Assembly: GCF_001945395.1 (NCBI RefSeq)
Contig: NZ_MSXV01000052.1
Location: 186,001-250,000 of the forward strand
Length of the DNA stretch: 64,000 bases
Origin: Pseudomonas sp. PA15(2017)
GTDB lineage: Bacteria > Pseudomonadota > Gammaproteobacteria > Pseudomonadales > Pseudomonadaceae
Direction of reading: 5' to 3'
Of this stretch, positions 58,527 through 64,000 are shown in pieces. The translations under genes were made by a program, and so were the position numbers. Each line of letters begins with the position of its first letter. The stretch's first letter is position 1. The notes below the pieces were generated by a model that did no database searches, was not told the DNA's origin, and saw only the letters and a program-made list of their open reading frames with translations.

Positions 58527-58895
58527 CTACTTTGTCTCGACGCACTGCAACGAAATCTCCTCATCCGCATATTTCGTGTAGCTCGCGCTGTCTCCCTTGG
58601 TCCACCATTCGTAGCGATCACCTACATATTTGGCGCCTGAGGCAGCGATTACCCTTACCAAAAGCACCTCTTTCTCATCGGGCGGCGTGAGAAGCGTCAC
58701 GCTTGTATCGCCCCTGTTGGCATAGGTGACCGCTACGGTGGTTCCCCCCTCGCATTGATACGTAGATTTTTCAATTTCGGTCGGCCCTGCACCCGGCAGC
58801 TCGAAGCGCTCCTCGGGAGCGGAACCGCAACCTACTTGGATCATGCAGGCCGCGACTAGGGCGGCTGCAGGCATTCGTTTGGTCAAGCTCTTCAA
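58527..58895 (-). CDS. mliC: MliC-family lysozyme-inhibitor lipoprotein
   Basis: 122 residues. The N-terminus MKSLTKRMPAAALVAACMIQ leads to a lipobox ending VGCG, so the Cys at about residue 23 should be lipidated. The MliC domain shows STYQCEGGTTVAVTYANRGD, LVRVIAASGAKYVGDRYEWW and TKGDSASYTKY, matching the YxC...SGxxYxxxxxxWWxKG pattern that plugs the active site of C-type lysozyme. It likely protects peptidoglycan from host lysozyme. A shorter start at the second Met is possible. It is the first gene inside the repeat-bounded island. Confidence 0.87.
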   Translation of the reverse strand: MKSLTKRMPAAALVAACMIQVGCGSAPEERFELPGAGPTEIEKSTYQCEGGTTVAVTYANRGDTSVTLLTPPDEKEVLLVRVIAASGAKYVGDRYEWWTKGDSASYTKYADEEISLQCVETK

Positions 58896-59066
58896 TTCAT
58901 CACCTCCACACGCTCCCGAAAGCCGGCGACCATGCCGGCATAAAAATCGTTATAACATATCAAACACTCGAGCAACGATTGCTCAGGTTGGCTGTCCGGC
59001 CGTTCGGCACGGATGCCGCTCGCGGCAATCAGCCTAGCCCGTCTAGCTAGCTGCGATGCCAGCAAC

Positions 59067-59630
59067 TCAGGCTGGCATAAGCCCGGCTTTTCGGTAGCCA
59101 TTCAAAAGCGAGTCGAACAACGCGATATCGGCACGGCTGCGGGCCATGAGCTGAGCACCCGCAACAGCAGCAAAAATCGCCATCGCCCGCTCCTCGCATG
59201 CAATCGGATCACCAAGCCCGGCCGCCAGCAAAACCTTGGAAAGCCAGGCGACGTTCACGGTGGCGAACGCCTGTACCTCGCTCTTCACTTCATCAGGAAG
59301 GTCTTCGTACTCTGCGGCCATGAAGCTGCAAAGGCACAACCTGTTTTCGCTCTCGAGCGAGCGTCGAAAAATCGAAGGATATCGCTGCAGGCATTCAAAC
59401 GGGCTGTCAGCATCGTCCAGCATCGCCTGCAGGTAGGCCGCCGTGTCTTCCCAATAGCGTCTGGCTACCGCAGAACCGAGATCGGCCTTGCTGGGGAAGT
59501 GGTAGTAGATACTCGCGCTCTTGATGCCGACTGCAGCTGCCAAGTCGCGGAAATTCAGTCCGCCGTATCCATGGGACTGCGCGGCTTGCTTGGCAGCCGC
59601 CAGGATGGCCTCTTTTGCGTTTGCACTCAC
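59067..59630 (-). CDS. TetR-family repressor
   Basis: 187 residues. The N-terminal helix-turn-helix is AAVGIKSASIYYHFPSKADL; the C-terminal ligand domain has ENRLCLCSFMAAEYEDLPDE with two close cysteines, and DIALFDSLLNGYRKAGLMP at the end. Cysteines at this position are used by some TetR relatives, such as NemR, to sense electrophiles; that function is inferred. It is divergent from the GST gene and two palindromic operator copies lie between them, so it probably represses GST and itself. Confidence 0.9.
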   Translation of the reverse strand: MSANAKEAILAAAKQAAQSHGYGGLNFRDLAAAVGIKSASIYYHFPSKADLGSAVARRYWEDTAAYLQAMLDDADSPFECLQRYPSIFRRSLESENRLCLCSFMAAEYEDLPDEVKSEVQAFATVNVAWLSKVLLAAGLGDPIACEERAMAIFAAVAGAQLMARSRADIALFDSLLNGYRKAGLMPA

Positions 59631-59681
59631 GCCATCACCTCACCGGTTAGAAGATGACCGGAATGCTAACCGCAAGCCACC

Positions 59682-59706
59682 AACCTGCCAACTGATAGAT
59701 AGGTGT
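59682..59706. promoter_or_regulatory. Predicted TetR operator 1
   Basis: AACCTGCC-AACTGATA-GATAGGT is an imperfect palindrome sharing the core CCAACTGATAGATAGGT with a second copy 53 bases downstream. It ends at the -35 hexamer of the predicted GST promoter and lies about 50 bases before the TetR start. Confidence 0.7.
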
Positions 59707-59733
59707 TGACAGCAAGAAAAATGAGCCTATAAA
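59706..59733 (+). promoter_or_regulatory. Near-consensus sigma-70 promoter of GST gene
   Basis: TTGACA (59706-59711), a 16-base spacer and TATAAA (59728-59733), pointing at the GST gene, whose start codon is 32 bases downstream. The -35 touches operator 1 and the -10 is followed immediately by operator 2, an arrangement suited to tight repression. Confidence 0.8.
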
Positions 59734-59734
59734 T

Positions 59735-59760
59735 ATACCTACCAACTGATAGATAGGTAT
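59735..59760. promoter_or_regulatory. Predicted TetR operator 2
   Basis: ATACCTACC-AACTGATA-GATAGGTAT is a 26-base palindrome with one mismatch per arm pair. It starts one base after the -10 element and ends 5 bases before the GST start codon, so a bound repressor would block the transcription start. Confidence 0.8.
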
Positions 59761-59764
59761 TCAT

Positions 59765-60463
59765 GTGAGCACTCCACATCGCCACACCGACGCCCGCCAT
59801 TCACCGCTGAAAATCTATGACTGGTACAACGGCCCCTACCCGGCAAGGGTTCGCATAGCGCTTGCAGAAAAAGGCCTTCTGCCAGCGGTCGATTTCGTGT
59901 CGATCAACCTCTGGAAAGGTGAGCACAAGACGCCCGAGTTTCTCGAAATAAACTACTCGGGCACGCTCCCGGTTCTGAAACTGGAAGACGGCACCCGTAT
60001 CGCGGAATGCACAGCTATCACCCAGTACCTGGACCACCTGGACAGCAAGCCCACGCTTACCGGCACAACCGCCGTTGAAAAAGGGCTCATCCACATGATG
60101 ACCAAGCGTGCCGAGATCGAGTTTCTCGATGCCGTAAGCGTGTACTTCCACCATGCCACCCCGGGCCTCGGCCCGTACGTCGAGTTCTATCAGAATGAGG
60201 AATGGGGCCTGCGCATGCGCGACAAGGCCGTACGAGGCATGCGCTATTTCAATGAGGTATTGATGAGCCGGCCATTCGTCGCAGGGGAATCATTCTCCAT
60301 GGCGGATATCGCCGTGATTGGCGGCATGATCTTCTCGGCGCTCGTGGAGCTATCGGTCCCCGAGGAGTGCGAAGCGCTTCGGAAATGGTACGCCCGGATG
60401 CAAAAGCGCCCCAGCCTTGTGGCGTGGGCCGCCATGGTTGAAAAAGGCGAGCCGCTGGGTTGA
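59765..60463 (+). CDS. Glutathione S-transferase
   Basis: 232 residues. The thioredoxin-fold N-domain has LKIYDWYNGPYPARVRIALA and the glutathione-binding turn NYSGTLPVLKLEDGTRIAEC with the cis-Pro and the E-S-type loop replaced by Glu-Cys. The helical C-domain has RPFVAGESFSMADIAVIGGM, the conserved N-capping box. It should conjugate glutathione to electrophiles in the cytoplasm. Start is GTG 59765 after AGG; the transcript leader is very short. The divergent TetR gene and operators show it is a regulated detoxification gene. Confidence 0.9.
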   Translation: MSTPHRHTDARHSPLKIYDWYNGPYPARVRIALAEKGLLPAVDFVSINLWKGEHKTPEFLEINYSGTLPVLKLEDGTRIAECTAITQYLDHLDSKPTLTGTTAVEKGLIHMMTKRAEIEFLDAVSVYFHHATPGLGPYVEFYQNEEWGLRMRDKAVRGMRYFNEVLMSRPFVAGESFSMADIAVIGGMIFSALVELSVPEECEALRKWYARMQKRPSLVAWAAMVEKGEPLG

Positions 60464-60661
60464 TCGTTGCGGCCAGCCCGAGGTACTGGGCAAGAGACGA
60501 TGGCGGACAACCCATGCTTGTCCGCCTCGCCTCAACATCCCCGATGCCAAACGAGCCAACCTGGCGTCCGCCGACTCTCGGGGCCTTGCCCCAGCCACGC
60601 TATTGTCCTTACCTTGTCCGTTCGCCTTTACCCTGCCTTCAACCGCGAGCGTCCAGCCACA

Positions 60662-61450
60662 ATGAAAAATCTAAGAATCAGCGCTATCACTACCTTGCTT
60701 ATCGGGCTGTCAGGTTTTGCCCAGGCTCAGGAAACGCCATCGCATCTCGACAAGGTGCTGGAGTAGGGGCAATTGGCGGTGTGCACCACCGGCGATTACA
60801 AGCCCTATACCTTCCTGCGTCAGGACGGCGGGTACGAAGGCATCGATATCGAAATGGCCCAGTCGCTCGCGCAGAGCCTCGGGGTCAAGGTGCAGTGGGT
60901 GCCGACCACCTGGAAAACCCTGATGCCGGATATGGTAGCGGGCAAGTGCGATATCGGCATGGGCGGCATTTCGGTGACGCTGGAACGCCAGAAGAAGGCG
61001 TTCTTCAGCAGCACCCTGGATGTGGACGGCAAGATTCCGCTGGTGCGTTGTGAAGACGTGTCGCGCTACCAGACCGTCGAGCAGATCAACAGGCCGCAAG
61101 TGCGGCTGATCGAGCCGGCCGGCGGCACCAACGAGGCTTTCGCGCGGGCTTATCTGCCAAAGGCTCAGCTGAACTTCCACGACAACAAGACCATCTTCCA
61201 GGAGCTGCTGGACAAACGCGCCGACGTGATGATCACCGACTCATCCGAAGCCCTGTACCAACAGAAACGTATGCCCGGCCTATGCGCTGTCAACCCGACC
61301 GCCTACATGCAATACGGTGAGAAGGCCTATCTGCTGCCGCGCGACGACATGGCCTGGAAGAGCTATGTGGATCAGTGGCTGCACCTGAGCAAGACCACCG
61401 GTGCTTATCAGAAGACCCTCGGCCACTGGCTGGCCGTGCCAGGGCAATAG
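60662..61450 (+). pseudogene. PheC-like cyclohexadienyl dehydratase, interrupted by TAG
   Basis: From ATG 60662 a signal peptide (MKNLRISAITTLLIGLSGFA, cleavage near AQA) leads to HLDKVLE, then TAG at 60764-60766, then in the same frame GQLAVCTTGDYKPYTFLRQD and a complete binding-protein-fold domain to a stop at 61450. The body (EGIDIEMAQSLAQSLGVKVQ, GGISVTLERQKKAFFS, PAGGTNEAFARAYLPKAQLN, CAVNPTAYMQYGEKAYLLPR) closely resembles periplasmic PheC, which makes phenylpyruvate or phenylpyruvate-like products from prephenate/arogenate. The stop replaces one residue in the LExGxL turn; a single base change from TCG or CAG would give it. Without read-through only 34 residues are made. Confidence 0.85.
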
Positions 61451-61595
61451 CGTCGAACGACTGGTGGATGGATGAAGCGTCATCCACCCTAAGGTGATCG
61501 TGACAAGATCCGGCAACGTTACGGCGGATTCCTAACCGAATCCGCCGTTACGCAACCCAGCCGGCTATTAGCACCATTTAAGGTCCGTACATTTT

Positions 61596-61997
61596 ATGAG
61601 TTGCCTCTTGAGAATATCCGGCGAGTCCCTGGATATCGAAACGGCGCTTTCTACCTGCACCGTGCAGCCTTACCTGATCTGGAAAAAAGGCGAACCACGG
61701 CCCCTCGAAGGGAAAACTCATCGGGATAGCGGGGCAAATTTCGCCGCAAGCGAAGCAGATTTCGATGAACTTCCACTGCAGCTAGCCGAAGCAACGATCT
61801 TTCTCGAAACACATGCATCCGCGCTCGCGCGATTGGTTGCAACCCCTGGAGTACAAAGCGCCACTCTGGATTTGGGGCTCGCTTTTCAGGAAGGAAACAT
61901 CGCCCAATCCTTACACTTCCCATCCACGTTTATAAATCTCGCCGCTCGCATCGGTATCGCTTTGAATATGTCTCAATATGCTTGCACGGGGGATTGA
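61596..61997 (+). CDS. DUF4279-like hypothetical protein
   Basis: 133 residues. CLLRISGESLDIETALSTCT, then PYLIWKKGEPRP, and near the end SLHFPSTFINLAARIGIALN follow the DUF4279 layout (RISG.xLD ... KGE ... L..lG..l). Function is unknown; relatives often sit near toxins or as isolated genes. The base composition is visibly lower in GC than the core genes around it, suggesting transfer. ATG 61596 has AAGG about 12 bases upstream, a weak site. Confidence 0.55.
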   Translation: MSCLLRISGESLDIETALSTCTVQPYLIWKKGEPRPLEGKTHRDSGANFAASEADFDELPLQLAEATIFLETHASALARLVATPGVQSATLDLGLAFQEGNIAQSLHFPSTFINLAARIGIALNMSQYACTGD

Positions 61998-62068
61998 GGT
62001 TATTTCCGTGCGGAGGTGGGAGCGATCAAAGCCTGAGACATAGGCCTGCGGTACCGGCGAACTAAGCA

Positions 62069-62276
62069 CCTGTTCACGATCTTCATGCGCCTGAAGCGGT
62101 AACTACAAGGCAGAAACGGTCATCGGCGCAGTATCTGTGGGAGCGGGTGGGGACGCCTAGTCCATGCCCGCGATCTTTCGCGCGCATGGCGCGCTCCCGC
62201 AGTGAATCGGGGAACGGCTGCTACCGCCACTTAGCAGCCAAAATCGTCGAACCTCAACCGAAAGATTACGAAAAGG
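62069..62276. repeat. ~208-bp repeat element, right copy (with REP core)
   Basis: Direct, imperfect copy of 58045-58253: CCTGTTCACGATCTT at the start, a REP palindrome at 62135-62202 (CTGTGGGAGCGGGTGGGGAC ... GCGCGCTCCCGCAG), GCCACTTAGCAGCC and AAAGATTACGAAAA at the end. It ends 2 bases before the DUF2474 stop codon. Confidence 0.85.
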
Positions 62277-62278
62277 CG

Positions 62279-62422
62279 TTAAGGCGTACTCAACCCCGCC
62301 GCATTCATGAACAGCCGCAACAGATACGACAGCAGCCCCAAACTCAGCACGCTGACCGTCCAGATGCCGGCCAGCCAGGCGATGCGTTGCCAGAGGGGTT
62401 TCTTTTCAGTGGTTTTGTTCAT
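62279..62422 (-). CDS. DUF2474 small membrane subunit of the CIO oxidase
   Basis: 47 residues with one transmembrane helix (IAWLAGIWTVSVLSLGLLSY) after a basic start MNKTTEKKPLWQR. DUF2474 proteins follow cioB-type genes and are thought to play the role of CydX in stabilising the oxidase. Its ATG overlaps the cioB stop by one base (TGATG), giving coupled translation. Confidence 0.88.
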   Translation of the reverse strand: MNKTTEKKPLWQRIAWLAGIWTVSVLSLGLLSYLLRLFMNAAGLSTP

Positions 62423-63435
62423 CAGTGGTACCCCTGATCCGGCGTGACCTTGCCGCGGAACACGTAGTAGCTCCAGGCGGTGTAGACGAGGATGATCGGG
62501 ATGATCAGTAGCGCGCCGACCAGCGCGAAGCCCTGGCTTTGCGGCGGTGCGGCGGCCTGCCAGATGGTCAGCGAGCCGGGCACGATGTTCGGCCACAGGC
62601 TGATGCCCAGGCCGCTGTAGCCGAGGAAGATCAGCACCAGGGTGAGCACGAACGGCTTGCTGTCGTCGTGGTTGGCCACCGAGCGCAGCAGGTAGAAGAA
62701 GCTCGCCAGCACCAGCAGCGGCACCGGGGCGAACCACAACAGGTTGGGAAAGGTGAACCAGCGCTCGGCGATGCTCGCCTGAGACAGCGGCGTCCACAGG
62801 CTGACGATGCCGATCACCGCCAGCAGCGCGAGAGCCAGTGGCCGGGCCAGGTCGTGCATCTGCTTTTGCAGGCGGCCTTCGGTTTTCATGATCAGCCAGG
62901 TGCAACCGAGCAGTGCATAAGCCGCGATCAGCCCCAGGCCGCTGAACAGCGGAAACGGCGCCAGCCAGTCCAGCGAACCCCCGGCGAAGGCGCGACCCTC
63001 GACCGGAATGCCTTCGATGAACGCCCCCAGCGCCACGCCCTGGAAGAAGGTCGCCGCCACCGAGCCGCCGATAAAGGCCTTGTCCCAGATATGCCGCTTG
63101 TGGTCCTTGGCCTTGAAGCGGAACTCGAAGGCCACGCCGCGAAACACCAGGCCCAGCAGCATGAACATCAGCGGCAGATAAAGCGCGCTGAGCACCACCG
63201 AGTAGGCCAGCGGAAAGGCCGCGAACAGCCCGGCGCCACCGAGCACCAGCCAGGTTTCGTTGCCGTCCCACACGGGCGCCACGGTATTCATCATCACGTC
63301 GCGCTCGCCTTTGTCGGGCACCAGCGGGAAGAGGATGCCGATGCCCAGGTCGAAGCCGTCCATGATCACGTACATCATCACGCCAAACACGATGATCACC
63401 GCCCAGATGACCGACAGATCGATACCCATGTTCAT
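62422..63435 (-). CDS. cioB: Cyanide-insensitive cytochrome bd oxidase subunit II
   Basis: 337 residues, about eight transmembrane spans. The family signature is YVIMDGFDLGIGILFPLVPD followed by MNTVAPVWDGNETWLVLGGA, and the C-terminus has LVYTAWSYYVFRGKVTPDQG. Together with CioA it reduces O2 to water with ubiquinol in the inner membrane without pumping protons and resists cyanide. ATG 63435 overlaps the cioA stop by 4 bases; ATG 63429 is an alternative. Confidence 0.95.
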   Translation of the reverse strand: MNMGIDLSVIWAVIIVFGVMMYVIMDGFDLGIGILFPLVPDKGERDVMMNTVAPVWDGNETWLVLGGAGLFAAFPLAYSVVLSALYLPLMFMLLGLVFRGVAFEFRFKAKDHKRHIWDKAFIGGSVAATFFQGVALGAFIEGIPVEGRAFAGGSLDWLAPFPLFSGLGLIAAYALLGCTWLIMKTEGRLQKQMHDLARPLALALLAVIGIVSLWTPLSQASIAERWFTFPNLLWFAPVPLLVLASFFYLLRSVANHDDSKPFVLTLVLIFLGYSGLGISLWPNIVPGSLTIWQAAAPPQSQGFALVGALLIIPIILVYTAWSYYVFRGKVTPDQGYH

Positions 63436-64000
63436 GCCCTCCCGCTCGCTGCAGCGTCGCCATGATCACCATCGTGCAGGCCCTCCTTGGGCGCCGACAG
63501 TGGCCGTGCCGGGGTGTGCCGGGTGCCCGGCCCGCCGTCGTCCGTATGATCGCCCTCGCCGGTGACCGGCCCCTTGCGCACCAGGCGCATCACGTAGCCG
63601 AAGCCGGCGCCGAACACCGCGAAGTACACCACCACGAACAGCACCAGGGTCAGGCCCAGTTGCGCGGCGCTGTGGGCCGACACGCCATCGGCGGTGCGCA
63701 TGATGCCGTAGACCACCCACGGCTGGCGGCCGATTTCGGTGGTGAACCAGCCGGCGAGGATGGCGATCAGCCCGGACGGGCCCATCCACAGGCAGAAGTA
63801 CAGGAATGGGCGCGACTGGTAGAGGCTGCCGCGCCAGCGCAGCCACAGGCTCCACACGCCGGCGAGGATCATCAGCAACCCCATGGCAACCATCACCCGG
63901 AACGACCAGAACACGATGGTCGAGTTGGGCCGGTCTTCCTTGGCGAATTCCTTGAGCGCCGGCACCTGCTTGTCCAGGCTGTGGGTGAGGATCAGGCTGC
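63432..64000 (-). CDS. cioA: Cyanide-insensitive cytochrome bd oxidase subunit I (partial)
   Basis: C-terminal ~189 residues; the start lies beyond the window. Visible: LTHSLDKQVPALKEFAKEDR, FWSFRVMVAMGLLMILAGVW, the conserved EIGRQPWVVYGIMRTADGVS motif, and a last span (LTLVLFVVVYFAVFGAGFGY) followed by a polar tail rich in Gly, Asp and His. Subunit I carries the b558, b595 and d hemes. The stop overlaps cioB, so cioA-cioB-DUF2474 is one operon. Confidence 0.95.
   Translation of the reverse strand, partial: SLILTHSLDKQVPALKEFAKEDRPNSTIVFWSFRVMVAMGLLMILAGVWSLWLRWRGSLYQSRPFLYFCLWMGPSGLIAILAGWFTTEIGRQPWVVYGIMRTADGVSAHSAAQLGLTLVLFVVVYFAVFGAGFGYVMRLVRKGPVTGEGDHTDDGGPGTRHTPARPLSAPKEGLHDGDHGDAAASGRA

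Noticed and set aside
58388..58621. 77-codon minus-strand frame between the left repeat and mliC
   Set aside because: It overlaps the end of mliC in another frame, is Arg/Ser/Cys-rich, and looks like non-coding translation. It could be a gene remnant, but nothing supports it.
58892..59101. 69-codon minus-strand frame overlapping the end of the TetR gene
   Set aside because: It has no similarity, no ribosome site, and overlaps the TetR coding end in another frame.
58045..62276. The two direct repeats as phage or integron attachment sites
   Set aside because: No integrase, excisionase or tRNA gene is present, and each copy contains a REP palindrome, so a repeat-element origin is better supported.

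Overview
The window is a stretch of GC-rich Pseudomonas chromosome. The main evidence is gene order. argA, argE, a Pit transporter with its DUF47 partner, a CYTH-CHAD protein, an orphan GspE-type ATPase, gcvH/gcvT, a ferric-iron binding protein and permease, visC-ubiH-pepP-ygfB, zapB-like/zapA/6S RNA/ygfA, ubiD, rho, trxA and ppx follow one another much as I remember them in the P. aeruginosa 5.2 kb-numbered (PA52xx) region. cvrA-mscK-selO is also a known Pseudomonas neighbourhood. Species cannot be fixed from the sequence alone. Intergenic regions carry REP-like and longer palindromic elements typical of pseudomonads.

Layout. 1-5.1 kb: a J-protein/HscC chaperone pair, a purine-type NCS2 permease and trmA. 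5.3-16.8 kb: a periplasmic M20 carboxypeptidase of the CPG2 type, argA, argE, pit and its DUF47 partner, a CYTH-CHAD protein, a DUF502 membrane protein, an FHA-like protein, an XRE regulator and an orphan secretion ATPase. 16.9-22.6 kb: an accessory block with a wrecked TonB-dependent receptor, an arylsulfotransferase-like protein, an orphan sulfonate-type binding protein and a GlxA-type regulator. 22.8-36.8 kb: DUF2388 protein, gcvH, gcvT, iron ABC permease and binding protein, the ubiquinone hydroxylase/pepP/ygfB operon, the zapB-like/zapA/6S/ygfA block, a small membrane gene with an amber codon, an EVE protein, a FliL-like protein and a quinone oxidoreductase. 36.8-40.8 kb: a complete fecI-fecR-fecA ferric-citrate system behind a Fur-like site. 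40.9-47.6 kb: flavin reductase, ubiD, rho, trxA, ppx, DUF2218. 47.7-51.2 kb: an enterobactin-type receptor divergent from an AraC/PchR-type regulator. 51.4-58.0 kb: cvrA, mscK, selO. 58.0-62.3 kb: a small accessory island between two ~208-bp imperfect direct repeats, holding a MliC lipoprotein, a TetR/GST detoxification pair with two operators, a PheC-like gene broken by an amber codon and a DUF4279-like gene. 62.3 kb to the end: the cyanide-insensitive oxidase operon cioA-cioB-DUF2474, with cioA cut by the window edge.

Functional themes. Iron acquisition appears three times (ferric-iron ABC parts, FecIRA, enterobactin receptor plus regulator). Ubiquinone biosynthesis appears in two places (visC/ubiH and ubiD). 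Arginine synthesis is represented by its first and fifth enzymes. Osmotic and ionic homeostasis is covered by cvrA and mscK.

The most unusual material is non-coding or broken: three copies of a long hairpin repeat, one of which sits inside a transcription terminator; a 265-bp palindromic element between ygfB and the zap genes; the repeat-flanked island; and in-frame stop codons in three otherwise recognisable genes. I did not find a clearly new defence or biosynthetic system. The TetR-GST operator arrangement and the repeat elements are the best candidates for follow-up.
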